Under the pieces are notes generated by a model. It searched no databases and was not told where the DNA came from. It worked only from the letters and a program-made list of their open reading frames with translations. From Nitrospira sp. (lineage in GTDB: Bacteria; Nitrospirota; Nitrospiria; Nitrospirales; Nitrospiraceae), in NCBI GenBank assembly GCA_016873515.1, contig VGXB01000002.1, positions 31,986 to 95,985 on the forward strand: DNA of 64,000 nucleotides, written 5' to 3'. Below are positions 36,349-47,653 of the stretch, in pieces. A program made the translations under genes and the position numbers. The first letter of the stretch is position 1. Every line of letters starts with the position of its first letter.

Positions 36349-37068
36349 ATGTCCTTCCACTGCCACTGCTCTTTCCTCCTGACCAGTGCCTCCTGCTCCG
36401 TCTTCGAGAGGGCCTTCACAGCGATCAAGACCACCTTCTTGGCAGCGAAGATCAGTTATCGTGTCGACAAAAAACGGTGCAAGGCACAATCTGAGCTGTG
36501 AGCAGGACCTATACATTGACGAAGGGGGGCCACTAAACTGGTCTATCGCATTGGGAATTTTACCTTTGAGGTGGTTTGGGCTCCACTGGAGTATTCATTG
36601 GTCCGGGACGACATTCAGACTATCGATGGGCTTCCTGTCAAGGAGGCCATCTGGCTTGGACGGGTTAAGGCTATGCCATGTACAGTGAAGGGACAGCGGT
36701 ACGTGCCGATGAGCATGGACAGTGCGCAGACCTACGACGAGACGGGCTTGGCCTCGTGGTATGACGAGGAAACCAGGCATCTGCTGGGTGGACACATAAC
36801 GGCCAACGGCGAGCTGTTCAATCCCAGTGGGCTGACCGCAGCACATAAATATTTGCCGCTGCCGATTCATGTGCAGATGACGAATCTCGAAAGCGGCAAA
36901 TCAATCATTGTCCGTGTGAACGATCGCGGCCCCTTTCCTAGTGATTATAACCTTGATTCTGGCAAACGAATCATCGACTTCAGCCGGGGCGCCGCCGAAC
37001 AACTAGGATTTGTCGAGCAGGGGACCACCAGGGTACATGTGGAAGTGATCCGGTTGGCCGAGGTATGA
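36349..37068 (+). pseudogene. rlpA: Broken RlpA-like (double-psi beta-barrel) lipoprotein gene
   Basis: RlpA binds denuded glycans and cleaves peptidoglycan at septa. The 3' part is clear: GLASWYDEETRHLLGG, ANGELFNPSGLTAAHKYLP, IIVRVNDRGPFPSD, SGKRIIDFSRGAAEQLGF. In the same frame upstream lies a lipoprotein-like start (MSFHCHCSFLLTSASCS, then FERAFTAIKTTFLAAKISY), cut by TGA at 36499-36501 and again at 36517-36519, before KLVYRIGNFTFEVVWAP. Read through, it would be a 239-residue RlpA protein with an export signal. The only intact frame now begins at GTG 36571 and has no signal, so any product would stay in the cytoplasm. I see this directly; the loss of function is inferred. Confidence 0.75.
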
Positions 37069-37123
37069 AAGGAAGTGTGAAAGAAGATAACAACAGAGGA
37101 AAGCCCACTCAGATGACGACTGA

Positions 37124-37699
37124 CTATTTCATTTCCGCCGTGATCGTGAACCGCATCACGCCCATCAGGCTCATCTCATTGACTTGTTCTCCGGCGTGGA
37201 TTTCCACCTTGTAACGGCCGGGGCACCAGCCTCCGGAAGGCGGCGACAATTTGAGATAGCCGCTTTCGTCCTCCAAGGCCACTTGCATGACGTCCTCGGT
37301 TACCACCTGGTCCGGTGCCAGGCCCGGCACGGATTCAGGAAAGCCTTGGCCAAAGATCTTGAACCCCTGGTAGTGCTGATGGAGCGCAAACACGATGAAC
37401 ACCGCCGGGGTATTGATGGTGAATCGGTCGGTCGGTTTGACCGGGACAATCACATGAGAGCGAAGGGGCCCGATCTCTTCTTCAAAGTCTTCCGCCGTCG
37501 CAATGGAACGGAAGAACCCTTCCGGGGGTGCATCGAAATCGTAAGGCTTGGCGTCTTGGGCGCGATTTTGAAATTCCGTGATCGGCTGGTTCTTGGTTAG
37601 CGGCAGGTCCTCGGTCCAGCCTACCAGATTTATAGAGAGCATCGCAGCCCATACTGCGATGGCGGCCACGACCGCGTGTCGTCTCGTTTCTTGTTCCAT
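37124..37699 (-). CDS. Exported or membrane-anchored protein of unknown function
   Basis: A 191-residue protein with an N-terminal hydrophobic segment (HAVVAAIAVWAAMLSINLVGW), possibly a signal anchor, then a hydrophilic domain with PVKPTDRFTINTPAVFIVFAL, a segment rich in acidic residues and SPPSGGWCPGRYKVEIHAGEQ. The C-terminus has the style of a beta-sandwich domain that binds or regulates, but I recognise no family. I chose ATG 37699 because it starts the hydrophobic segment; the frame extends 19 codons further. Divergent from the methyltransferase gene at 37857. Confidence 0.7.
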   Translation of the reverse strand: MEQETRRHAVVAAIAVWAAMLSINLVGWTEDLPLTKNQPITEFQNRAQDAKPYDFDAPPEGFFRSIATAEDFEEEIGPLRSHVIVPVKPTDRFTINTPAVFIVFALHQHYQGFKIFGQGFPESVPGLAPDQVVTEDVMQVALEDESGYLKLSPPSGGWCPGRYKVEIHAGEQVNEMSLMGVMRFTITAEMK

Positions 37700-37856
37700 G
37701 TACGTGTGGTACAACGTGTGGCTGGAAACTGTCAAGAATTGGCAAGGCTTTCTCAACCCTCCGGAGCTGATAGCTGAATGCTCCTCTATCTATCCCATTG
37801 CGGCTTCTTTCCATCATTTGCTAGGATTTCGCGCCGCGAACCTTCATCACAAGTGA

Positions 37857-39305
37857 GTGTGTCCGATGCTGCAAGATGCTGATGCGCTTCCCCAACTGAT
37901 CGGGGATTTCAAACCGATTGATCAATGGCAGACCCATCTCAATCGGCTCTTCTATGGGCTGCGCGGGAATCAGCTACGGTCGTATTATCAAACGTTCGCC
38001 TCGGCTGACTATCGGCTTGCTCATGCATTGGCGGCCGATTATTACGAACGAGTGATCAAGCGGGATGTCGCCGGCAAGCGTCACGCATCAACTGCCAATC
38101 GTTTGACGAATGACGAATCACGATTGACGGTGATGGAACTCGGCCCTGGCAACGGCAATCTCGCTGCCTGCTTCCTCAGTCATCTCAAGACTCTCGACAA
38201 GCGAGGCGCAGTCTATCCGCGGGTGCATTATGTCATGGTCGATTGGGAGCAGCCTATGTTGGACGGGGCGCTGGCCCATCCTGATCTGGCGGCGCATCGG
38301 AATCATGTGGAGATTCAGTGCCGTTCGATTGAACAGCTCACAGGAATGGTCGATGGGTCGGTCGATCGCATCATCTGCAACGAACTCTGGAACGATCTCC
38401 CGACCAAGCTGATGGCCAAGAATGCCGGCGATATCGAAGAGGAATATATCCGGCCCAACTTGAGTGAGTCTCTGCACGCCAAAATACGGGATTGGTCCGC
38501 CTTCGTATGCGCCTTCGAGAGAAAGGATTTCGAAGGACTGAAGACGGTTCCGCCGTTTCTGGATGATCTCGTGTGGGAAAAGGAATATCGCAAGGTCGAA
38601 TGGAAGGACGTGCCCTTCCGGAAGACCATCATGGAGCATCTAAAGACGATCGACGAGCACGTGCTGCTACCTGTCAATCTGGGTGCCTTCGCGGTTGTGA
38701 AAGAGGCGCAGCGGCTGCTGGCTCCCGATGCGGTCGGGCTCAGTGCCTTCGATGCCGGCACTGCGGAGATGCAGGTCTTGAACGATCCGGACAAGCCTTG
38801 CTATGGCCAGTTTGGTGGGCAATACAATTTCATGATTAACTTTGCTTTGGTTGAAGCCGTGGCGAAGCATCTTGGGATCGCGCGCACGGCTATTGAACCG
38901 CAGCGCGAATTCGTCGGCCGGTCCTTGAGCACCAACGTGCTCACGCTCATGGATCTGCTGGCGACACATACTTCAGCCGGGCCGACGTTGGAGCCGTGGG
39001 AGCAGGATCGGCTCGTGCTGAAGACCATCAAGGCGCTGAATGAGACGTATGAGAGCCCCTACTCCAGGCGGTTCGAGTTTCCATTGCCTACAAACATGCC
39101 GCCGGACGAGTGGGAAACTTTGGATGTGATTCTCCGCTCGTTGAAGCCCAACGGTGTACCCGACACCGTGGCCTATCTGACCGAAGAAGAGATTACGACT
39201 GCGCACAAAGATCTGGAAGTGATTGGGTATAACATCGACACCATCAAGATGGCGCTCAGCGCGCCTCCCAGTCCCATCGAGTATTGCCATTTCAACTGCC
39301 GGTGA
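37857..39305 (+). CDS. Class I SAM-dependent methyltransferase
   Basis: A 482-residue protein with SAM motif I MELGPGNGNLA (about 94-104) and a downstream VMVDWEQPMLDGAL acidic strand, similar to the MidA/DUF185-type methyltransferases. NELWNDLPTKL and SAF segments give the second half of the fold. The substrate is unknown. Two oddities: a tract of repeated units (bases 38093-38129) is inserted in frame just before motif I, encoding NRLTNDESRLT, and the C-terminus ends in a short cysteine-containing tail (CHFNCR). The start is GTG 37857; ATG 37866 is also possible. Strand and neighbours differ, so it is probably a single-gene unit. Confidence 0.82.
   Translation: MCPMLQDADALPQLIGDFKPIDQWQTHLNRLFYGLRGNQLRSYYQTFASADYRLAHALAADYYERVIKRDVAGKRHASTANRLTNDESRLTVMELGPGNGNLAACFLSHLKTLDKRGAVYPRVHYVMVDWEQPMLDGALAHPDLAAHRNHVEIQCRSIEQLTGMVDGSVDRIICNELWNDLPTKLMAKNAGDIEEEYIRPNLSESLHAKIRDWSAFVCAFERKDFEGLKTVPPFLDDLVWEKEYRKVEWKDVPFRKTIMEHLKTIDEHVLLPVNLGAFAVVKEAQRLLAPDAVGLSAFDAGTAEMQVLNDPDKPCYGQFGGQYNFMINFALVEAVAKHLGIARTAIEPQREFVGRSLSTNVLTLMDLLATHTSAGPTLEPWEQDRLVLKTIKALNETYESPYSRRFEFPLPTNMPPDEWETLDVILRSLKPNGVPDTVAYLTEEEITTAHKDLEVIGYNIDTIKMALSAPPSPIEYCHFNCR
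38093..38129 (+). repeat. In-frame repeat tract inside the methyltransferase
   Basis: GCCAATCGTTTGACGAATGACG then AATCACGATTGACG: the unit TTGACGAATGACG..CGATTGACG matches the tract between atpA and atpG (43482-43540) closely. It lies directly upstream of the SAM motif I codons, translating as ANRLTNDESRLT, and is in frame without a stop. Confidence 0.5.
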
Positions 39306-39347
39306 AACGAGGCAACGTGCTTTATCCGGTCGATAGACGGGGGAGCC

Positions 39348-40107
39348 ATGAAAGACAAGAAAGAACGGTGGGGAGATGTAGATCTGATGCGCCAGAGACC
39401 GGGGTGTCGATCCCTTTCAACGGCTGCTCAGACTGATGTTCAAGGCACATCTGTGGTACGGCGTGTCCATTGGAGAGGAAGCGCCCGACGTGGTGAGGGC
39501 CTACATCGAGATCGGCTCCACCGACACGGTCAAATACGAAGTGGACAAGAGCAGCGGGTTTCTCAAGGTGGACTGGCCGCAGTGGCTTTCAAATTTCTGT
39601 CCGGTCTACTCTACGGACTCATCTCGCAGACCATTCCGAAGAGCGGGGGCCGGTATATTCGCCAAGCGGGCCCGCCGAAAGGGCATGGTGAGAGACAGCG
39701 ATCCGCTCGACATCTGTGTGCTCTCGGAGGAGAGCATTCCCCACAGCGATATCTTATTGACCGCGCTGCCGATCAGTGGGTTGAGCCTGGCCGACGGCGA
39801 CGAGGCCGACGACAAGATTATTGCCGTGATGCGGGACGATGCCGTCTACGGGGATTGTACCGACATTGCGCAACGTCCGAAGGTGCTCACGGATCGGTTC
39901 CGGCATTATTTTCTCACCTATAAAAGCGCACCGAGGACGACTCAGCATAAGATGGAAATCACCAGGGTGTACGGACGGGAGGACGCCCTCAGCGTTATCT
40001 GTGCCAACCACGCCGACTATCACAAGCGGCACCCGGAGCTGAGCTCCTTATGGCCGAAGCATCTCTCGTCCGCAGCATTTCTGAACTCGTCTTTGGAGAA
40101 GTCGTAA
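39348..40107 (+). pseudogene. Frameshifted inorganic pyrophosphatase gene
   Basis: Family I-type pyrophosphatase sequence is clear in pieces: DVVRAYIEIGSTDTVKYEVDKSSG, DSDPLDICVLSEESIPH and DDKIIAVMRDDAVYGDCTDIA. The frame changes three times. It starts in one frame (MKDKKERWGDVDLMRQRP), shifts near 39401 at a GGGG run to DPFQRLLRLMFKAHLW, shifts again near 39607 to read LYGLISQT, and returns near 39660 to AKRARRKGM. Each short run is correct family sequence, so ordinary sequencing slips at three sites or a decayed gene are the two choices. The metal aspartates in the DPLD motif survive. Confidence 0.7.
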
Positions 40108-40116
40108 CCAGAAGGC

Positions 40117-41217
40117 TTAGCTGAACTGATCCCATGTGTCGCACTGTTTGATGGACCAGAACACGGCTTCTTTCAGTTTCTTCAATACCATGTTGTCCGG
40201 ATCACGAATGGCTTGGAGTTTCTTGTCGAGGTCATACAGCGGTTGGATTGAACGCTTATCCGGGATCTTTCCCAAGGCCCACGCCACTTCGGTTAGTACG
40301 GTCCAGTCGGTCTTGAGGTCCTGCATCTTCGCCAATAATGGCGGCACGACGGAGGCATCACCGAGGGTGCCCCCGATCTGGCCGAGTCCCTTAGCCGCTG
40401 CCGCCTGGATTTCCAGCTGTGGGGCCATATTCATCATGTCGATGAGCAGGGGAATGCTGTCTTTGCCAAGATTCCCGATGGCGGTCAGGGCTTGTTTGCC
40501 GAGGTCTTGGTCCTTCAAGGCCGCTTTGAGTGTGGGTAAGGCTCCATCGGCGTGCATTTCTCCCAGCAATGAGATGATCTTGAGTCGCCTTACCTGGCTC
40601 GTCTCCGAGGAGTCCAGTAACTTCAGCAGCCGCTCTGTATGGCCCCATTCGGCTGCGAGGAGAAGGGGAAATTCGTACTGTTCCAGCACCTCCTTCAACT
40701 TGCCAAGGGCATAGGCGCCTGGGTCCAGGGCCTGCGCCGCTCGAGCGGCGGCCACCGCATCGTCAAACTCAGTTCGCACTTCTTTTTGCCAGTTCACCTT
40801 CATGCCGCCCAGGGTATAGGTCAGCTGACAGGCCGGTCCCTTCCAGAGACGAGACGGCGCATCGGGTAGATCCGCATCGCCGCCGGCGGTTGTGCCCTCC
40901 CAGGTTTTGCGCTGCTCGCATTTGACGCGAAACACGACATCATGAGGCCAGGTAGAATCCTGCACGACGGTATAGCCGATTTCAGTGAGACCGCGGCTGG
41001 CGATCTCGGCGATCGCTCCCGCATCGATCCCCCCTTTCCCTGTGAGCACTAAGGCATCCACCAGCACCGTCTGAATGTTTTCCAACCGGACTCGCTGTTC
41101 AGGTGTGAACTGTTCTCGATGAGCAAAAGCGAGCGAAGTCGGCTGGAGGACTAGCCAGAGGAGCAGCCCCGTGGATAAGGCGAGGGATCGTCGCCGCATG
41201 GATTTCTCGGTCGTCAT
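40117..41217 (-). CDS. Exported HEAT-repeat protein
   Basis: A 366-residue protein with a signal peptide (LALSTGLLLWLVLQPTSLAFA) and then an N-terminal domain with one cysteine pair (VKCEQRK, GPACQLTY). From about residue 180 it folds as HEAT/PBS-type repeats: LLKLLDSSETSQVRRL, GALPTLKAALKD, LTAIGNLGKDSIPLL, AAKGLGQIGG, AWALGKIPD. Such proteins serve as periplasmic scaffolds; no enzyme motif is visible. It faces the ATP synthase operon; the region 41218-41404 between them carries its own and the atp promoters. Confidence 0.85.
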   Translation of the reverse strand: MTTEKSMRRRSLALSTGLLLWLVLQPTSLAFAHREQFTPEQRVRLENIQTVLVDALVLTGKGGIDAGAIAEIASRGLTEIGYTVVQDSTWPHDVVFRVKCEQRKTWEGTTAGGDADLPDAPSRLWKGPACQLTYTLGGMKVNWQKEVRTEFDDAVAAARAAQALDPGAYALGKLKEVLEQYEFPLLLAAEWGHTERLLKLLDSSETSQVRRLKIISLLGEMHADGALPTLKAALKDQDLGKQALTAIGNLGKDSIPLLIDMMNMAPQLEIQAAAAKGLGQIGGTLGDASVVPPLLAKMQDLKTDWTVLTEVAWALGKIPDKRSIQPLYDLDKKLQAIRDPDNMVLKKLKEAVFWSIKQCDTWDQFS

Positions 41218-41302
41218 TCCTTTTCAGATATTATACCCTCGGAAAAGGATAGGGAGCCCCACAAACCGCTGAAACTCACTTGCCGATCTACCGGTCCTCA
41301 TA

Positions 41303-41332
41303 TTGACAGTTTCCATTTCCCGATGATAGACT
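41303..41332 (+). promoter_or_regulatory. Probable promoter of atpHAGDC
   Basis: TTGACA (41303-41308) is a perfect -35 box; after 18 bases TAGACT (41327-41332) is a weaker -10 box (three of six). It would start transcripts about 65 bases before the atpH start. Confidence 0.4.
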
Positions 41333-41404
41333 CATGAGCTAAAGTTCATGCATGTACGCATAAGGATGGGATTTGTCTCAAGGTAGAGCACGTGGATTTC
41401 GACA

Positions 41405-41944
41405 GTGATTAAGCCAGCGGTTGCGCGACGTTACGCACAGGCACTCTTCGAGCTTCTCGATCAATCCAACATCGAAGTGACTCGAGGGACCCTCAATGGT
41501 CTGGGACAGGCCGTGAAGGATTCGCCAGTCCTTCGCCATGTGGTGGTCTCACCCGCGTTCGGGGTGAACGAGAAGATCGCTGTGCTTACCGAGTTGGGCG
41601 ATCGGTTTGGGTGTCCACCAGTGGGTAAAGCGTTTCTCGGCCAGTTGGTGAAGAAGAATCGTGTGACATTTTTGCCGGACATTGCAGAGGCATTCGGACA
41701 TCTGGTCGATCAATCAAAGGGTACCCAGCACGTGATCGTCTCGTCCACAACCGTGCTGCCCCAGGCCGAGCAAGACAGAATCAGAACGCGTTTGCGCGAG
41801 ACGCTCAAGCGCGAAGTTGACGTGACATTCCAAACCGATGCGAGCCACCTCGCCGGCGTACAGATCCATGTCGGCAGCACCGTTGTTGACAGCACCGTGC
41901 GGGGACGCTTGCACGCCATGCAATCGTTGTTGACACGAGAATAG
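41405..41944 (+). CDS. atpH: F1Fo ATP synthase subunit delta
   Basis: Subunit delta joins the F1 head to the b stalk. The 179-residue protein starts GTG 41405 with [16 protein letters not shown] and has [16 protein letters not shown] and the C-terminal [20 protein letters not shown], the usual core. It leads atpHAGDC; no atpB, atpE or atpF lies before it, so the membrane part is elsewhere. The next gene starts 13 bases later. Confidence 0.94.
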   Translation: MIKPAVARRYAQALFELLDQSNIEVTRGTLNGLGQAVKDSPVLRHVVVSPAFGVNEKIAVLTELGDRFGCPPVGKAFLGQLVKKNRVTFLPDIAEAFGHLVDQSKGTQHVIVSSTTVLPQAEQDRIRTRLRETLKREVDVTFQTDASHLAGVQIHVGSTVVDSTVRGRLHAMQSLLTRE

Positions 41945-41957
41945 TGAAGGAGTCGTT

Positions 41958-43478
41958 ATGCAGATCAGGGCAGAAGAAATCAGTGCGATCATCAAGGAGA
42001 AGATCAAAGGCTTCGATAAGCAAGTCGACGTCAAGGAGACGGGTTCCGTCATTCAGGTCGGTGACGGGATTGCCAAGGTGTATGGGCTCGACGGTGCCAT
42101 GGCCGGTGAGATGCTGGAATTTCCTGGCGGTCTGTACGGCATTGCGCTGAACCTCGAGGAAGACAATGTCGGCGCCGTGTTGATGGGCGAGGACGTTGGG
42201 ATCAAGGAAGGCGATCCGGTCAAGCGCACCGGCCGTATCGCGGAAATTCCGGTCGGCGCAGCGCTCGTCGGTCGCGTTGTAAACGCCATCGGCCAGCCGA
42301 TCGACGGCAAGGGTCCGATCAAGTCGCAACACTCTTCCCGTATCGAAGTCGTGGCACCGGGCGTGAACACCCGCCAATCCGTTCGCGAGCCGCTGCAGAC
42401 CGGTATCAAAGCGATCGATGCGATGATTCCCATCGGCCGCGGCCAGCGCGAGTTGATCATCGGCGACCGGCAGACTGGGAAGACCGCGATTGCGGTCGAT
42501 ACGATCATCAACCAAAAGGGTCTCAACGTCTTCTGCATCTATGTGGCCGTCGGGCAGAAGCGGTCAACGGTCGCGCGTGTGGTGAAGACCCTTGAGGAAA
42601 ACCATGCAATGGAATATAGCATGGTGGTCTCAGCCAGCGCCAGCGATCCGGCTCCGATGCAATTCCTGGCGCCGTTCGCCGGCGCCGCCATCGGCGAGTA
42701 TTTCCGCGACAACGGCAAGCACGCGCTGATCGTCTACGACGATTTATCGAAGCACGCGGTGGCCTACCGCCAGCTCTCGCTGTTGCTCCGCCGTCCGCCT
42801 GGACGCGAAGCCTATCCAGGCGACGTGTTCTATCTGCACTCCCGGTTGCTGGAGCGTGCGGCCAAGCTGAGCGATAAGCTGGGTGGCGGCAGTCTGACGG
42901 CGTTGCCTATCATTGAGACGCAGGCCGGTGACGTGTCGGCCTACATTCCGACCAACGTCATTTCAATCACGGACGGTCAGATCTATCTTGGTAGCGATTT
43001 GTTCTATTCCGGTATCAGGCCCGCGATTAACGTCGGTTTGTCGGTCTCCCGCGTCGGTGGATCGGCGCAGATCAAGACCATGAAGCAAGTGGCCGGTACG
43101 CTTCGGCTGGACCTCGCCCAGTATCGTGAGATGGCTGCTTTTGCTCAGTTCGGCAGCGAACTCGACAAGGCCACGCAGATGCAGCTGGCGCGCGGCGTGC
43201 GCATGGTTGAGCTCTTGAAGCAAGGCCAGTACAAACCCATGCCGGTAGCCGACCAGGTGCTCTCCATTTATGCGGGTACACAGGGCTACCTGGATGACGT
43301 TCCCGTGGACAAGGTGCAGCAATTCGAGGGCGATCTGCTGCATTACATCCAGCAGAATCATCCAGAATTGAAGAAAGAGATTGCCAGCATTGGGAAGATC
43401 GACGACAAAGTCGGCGGCCGGCTGAAAGAGATCTTTTCGGCTTTCAAGCAGAAGATGGGGTACGGGGCCAAAGTCTGA
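41958..43478 (+). CDS. atpA: F1Fo ATP synthase subunit alpha
   Basis: Regulatory catalytic-type subunit of F1. 506 residues with the P-loop [11 protein letters not shown] (about 170-180), the beta-barrel N-terminus ([24 protein letters not shown]) and [22 protein letters not shown]. Length and motifs are normal. GAAGGAGTCGTT before the ATG gives a strong ribosome site. A repeat tract separates it from atpG. Confidence 0.98.
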   Translation: MQIRAEEISAIIKEKIKGFDKQVDVKETGSVIQVGDGIAKVYGLDGAMAGEMLEFPGGLYGIALNLEEDNVGAVLMGEDVGIKEGDPVKRTGRIAEIPVGAALVGRVVNAIGQPIDGKGPIKSQHSSRIEVVAPGVNTRQSVREPLQTGIKAIDAMIPIGRGQRELIIGDRQTGKTAIAVDTIINQKGLNVFCIYVAVGQKRSTVARVVKTLEENHAMEYSMVVSASASDPAPMQFLAPFAGAAIGEYFRDNGKHALIVYDDLSKHAVAYRQLSLLLRRPPGREAYPGDVFYLHSRLLERAAKLSDKLGGGSLTALPIIETQAGDVSAYIPTNVISITDGQIYLGSDLFYSGIRPAINVGLSVSRVGGSAQIKTMKQVAGTLRLDLAQYREMAAFAQFGSELDKATQMQLARGVRMVELLKQGQYKPMPVADQVLSIYAGTQGYLDDVPVDKVQQFEGDLLHYIQQNHPELKKEIASIGKIDDKVGGRLKEIFSAFKQKMGYGAKV

Positions 43479-43481
43479 AGA

Positions 43482-43540
43482 TCGTCAACCGTCAATGGTC
43501 AATCGTGAAGATTGGCGAATGACGTGCGACGATTGACGTA
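43482..43540 (+). repeat. Inverted repeat tract between atpA and atpG
   Basis: The 72-base gap is built from short near-copies: CGTCAACCGTCAATGG, CAATCG, TTGGCGAATGACG, GCGACGATTGACG. GTCAATCGT (43498-43506) and ACGATTGAC (43529-43537) are perfect reverse complements and can form a hairpin. Its sequence matches the tract inside the methyltransferase (38093). Confidence 0.55.
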
Positions 43541-43550
43541 AAATCTAGAA

Positions 43551-44429
43551 ATGCCAAGCTTACAATCCCTGCGCCGGAAAATTTCGGCGTTTAAAAACAC
43601 ACAGAAAATTACTAAGGCCATGAAGATGGTGGCCGCGGCCAAGCTCAAACGGTCACAGGATCGCATCCTGGCCGCCCGTCCCTACGCACACAAGATGCGG
43701 GGGGTGTTGAGTAATCTGAGCCAGCGAGTGAGCCGTGCGGCCCATCCGCTGTTGCAGAAACGGGACGGTAAGAAGATCGAAGTGTTGGTGGTGACCAGTG
43801 ATCGAGGACTGTGCGGCGGGTTCAACGGCAATATCGTGCGGAAGAGCGCCGAATTCGTGCGGCAGTGTGAAGCGCAAGGGCTCACAGTGAATCTTAGCAT
43901 TGTCGGGCGTAAGGGCCGTGACTATTTCAGGCGCAGGACGTGGCCGATTCGGCAAGAATGGACCGGCGTGTTTGACAAACTGAGCTTCGAGCATGCCATC
44001 GATATCGGCGGCGATCTGACGGATAATTTCGTCAAGGGTACGTTCGACGAGCTCTACGTGGTCTACAACGAGTTTAAATCTGCTATTCAACAGCGGGTGA
44101 TCGTCGAGAAGCTGTTCCCCGTTGATGTCGCCGCTGAATTCGGGACCGCACAGGCCGCGACGATATCTGCAGGGGCGTATCTCTATGAGCCCGGCGAAGC
44201 GGAACTGTTGAACGCGCTGGTGCCGAAACATTTTCAAGTACAAGCCTACCGGATTTTGCTGGAGTCCGCGGCGGCTGAACACGGCGCCCGCATGGCTGCC
44301 ATGGATGGCGCGACACGGAACGCCGGCCAGCTTATCAAGAAGACGACGTTGTATTACAACAAAACCCGGCAGGCAGCGATTACGAAGGAACTGATGGATA
44401 TCGTCGGAGGCGCGGAGGCGCTCAAGTAA
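43551..44429 (+). CDS. atpG: F1Fo ATP synthase subunit gamma
   Basis: Central shaft subunit of F1. The 292-residue protein has the N-terminal coiled helix (LQSLRRKISAFKNTQKITKAMKMVAAAKL) and the C-terminal helix ending NKTRQAAITKELMDIVGGAEAL, both strictly conserved in the family, plus SDRGLCGGFNGN. ATG 43551 lies after a repeat tract; the ribosome site is poor (no clear GGAG). Confidence 0.97.
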   Translation: MPSLQSLRRKISAFKNTQKITKAMKMVAAAKLKRSQDRILAARPYAHKMRGVLSNLSQRVSRAAHPLLQKRDGKKIEVLVVTSDRGLCGGFNGNIVRKSAEFVRQCEAQGLTVNLSIVGRKGRDYFRRRTWPIRQEWTGVFDKLSFEHAIDIGGDLTDNFVKGTFDELYVVYNEFKSAIQQRVIVEKLFPVDVAAEFGTAQAATISAGAYLYEPGEAELLNALVPKHFQVQAYRILLESAAAEHGARMAAMDGATRNAGQLIKKTTLYYNKTRQAAITKELMDIVGGAEALK

Positions 44430-44430
44430 G

Positions 44431-45968
<1,538 letters not shown>

Positions 45969-46094
45969 AGAGACGGCTGAACTGAGTGTCCTCCTTGCTC
46001 GTGCAACGCGCGGTCTCGGAAGACTCTCGTTGCATGCGCACAGTCGAGAACACATCGATTCCCCGCCTTGAGAGGGGATGAGGGAAGAGGGACG

Positions 46095-46517
46095 ATGCCA
46101 GGGAAGATTCTTTTAGAAGTGGTGACGCCGGAGAAGCAGCTGTTGAGCCAAGAGGTGGATGAGGTCATTGCGCCAGGTTCAGAAGGCGAGTTTGGTGTCT
46201 TACCTGGCCACTGCCACTTCCTTTCGACATTGAAGATCGGTGAACTCCGCTATCGCGTTGACAATCAAATCCATCATATGGCGGTGTTGTGGGGGTATGC
46301 CGAGGTGACGCCGGTGAAAGTTACGGTCATGGCTGAAATCGCTGAAAAGGCCGAGGATATCGATGCTGACCGCGCAGCGGCCAAGGTGGAAGAAGCCGAA
46401 CGCCGAGTTCAAGCTGGCGGCCTGCCCTCCGAAGTGAAAGAAGCCCAAATCAGCCTCGAAAAGGCCCGCCTGCGCAAGAAAATCGCCGAACGTACCCATA
46501 AAACCAGCCACGCCTAG
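46095..46517 (+). CDS. atpC: F1Fo ATP synthase subunit epsilon
   Basis: Epsilon subunit, 140 residues: an N-terminal beta-sandwich (PGKILLEVVTPEKQLLSQEVDEVIAPGSEGEFGVLPGH) and a two-helix C-terminal part (ADRAAAKVEEAERRV, LEKARLRKKIAERT). It can inhibit ATP hydrolysis. AAGAGG precedes ATG 46095. The 126-base gap to atpD holds no feature that I recognise. It ends the operon. Confidence 0.94.
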   Translation: MPGKILLEVVTPEKQLLSQEVDEVIAPGSEGEFGVLPGHCHFLSTLKIGELRYRVDNQIHHMAVLWGYAEVTPVKVTVMAEIAEKAEDIDADRAAAKVEEAERRVQAGGLPSEVKEAQISLEKARLRKKIAERTHKTSHA

Positions 46518-46675
46518 TCCCTACAATTCCATTGAGGCCCCTGTAGTTGCTCGATGCCCTCTGGTTCTTTCACCCCCTTGTGAATCGTCTGTTCTCGACG
46601 GAAACTTCTTTACGGCTCCTGAGGCCTCACTCTCGTTGAAAATGATGCTCCTTCTACAGTAGTTTGAGCATATCC

Positions 46676-47644
46676 ATGATAACCCAATTCGTGATCACGT
46701 CCGGAGAGCAACCGAAGCGATTGGACGTGTTTCTCGTCAATCGTGAACGGGACATCTCGCGATCCGCCGTGCAACGTTTGATCGAACTTGGCCGCATCCG
46801 CGTCAACGATGAAGTGGTGAAACCCAGCCAGAAGATCAGGCCCGGGGACAAAATCACGATGGATGTCCCAAAGCCGGAGCCGCTTACCCTCAAAGGCGAG
46901 GCCATTCCTCTCGAAGTTCTCTTCGAGGATGACTGCCTCTTGGTTTTGAACAAGCCGGCTGGAATTGTCGTCCATCCGGCGCCGGGTAACTGGACTGGGA
47001 CACTGGTCAATGCCTTGCTTCACCATTTCCAAACATCGGGCGGAACAGTCTCAACGATCGGGGGAAAGGAACGGCCTGGTTTGGTTCATCGCTTGGACAA
47101 GGACACGTCAGGTGTGATGGTTATTGCCAAAACGGATCAGGCCCATCGGCACCTGGCTGCTCAATTCAAACATCACACCATTACACGTGTGTATGAGGCT
47201 TTGGTCTATGGCGTACCCAAGAAAGGCCGTGGTGTCATCGAGTTGGCGATCGGTCGGGATTCTAAAGAGCGCAAAAAGTTTTCAGCCCGCACGTCTCGGC
47301 CCAAAGCGTCCGCGACGGAGTATCACGTGGATCAACGATATGGCAAAATAGCAGCCCACGTCCTGCTGTATCCGCGCACAGGGCGAACGCATCAATTACG
47401 AGTGCATCTTACATCACTGGGTCATCCCATCTTAGGAGATCAGACCTACGGAGGTCGCAAGGTGTGCGCTATCGAACAGATTGAGATTCCGCGTGTGATG
47501 CTTCACGCGCGCACGTTGGGCTTTCAACATCCGGTCACCAGCGAGGGACATGAATTTACTAAACTGTTTCCCTTAGACATGGAAATGATTTCTCGGACTC
47601 TCGAAAGCGTATCCCATGGTGGATTCGAATCCAAACCTCTTTGA
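46676..47644 (+). CDS. RluD-family 23S rRNA pseudouridine synthase
   Basis: A 322-residue RsuA/RluA-family enzyme with an N-terminal S4 domain (RLDVFLVNRERDISRSAVQRLI) and the catalytic GLVHRLDKDTSGVMVIA (aspartate near residue 139), LVLNKPAGIVVHP and PRTGRTHQLRVHL. RluD-type enzymes modify U1911/1915/1917 in 23S rRNA; a RluC-like role is also possible. I took ATG 46676 over the TTG 46664. It begins 158 bases after atpC and is followed 9 bases on by a small gene of unknown function. Confidence 0.93.
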   Translation: MITQFVITSGEQPKRLDVFLVNRERDISRSAVQRLIELGRIRVNDEVVKPSQKIRPGDKITMDVPKPEPLTLKGEAIPLEVLFEDDCLLVLNKPAGIVVHPAPGNWTGTLVNALLHHFQTSGGTVSTIGGKERPGLVHRLDKDTSGVMVIAKTDQAHRHLAAQFKHHTITRVYEALVYGVPKKGRGVIELAIGRDSKERKKFSARTSRPKASATEYHVDQRYGKIAAHVLLYPRTGRTHQLRVHLTSLGHPILGDQTYGGRKVCAIEQIEIPRVMLHARTLGFQHPVTSEGHEFTKLFPLDMEMISRTLESVSHGGFESKPL

Positions 47645-47653
47645 CGTTGCGAC

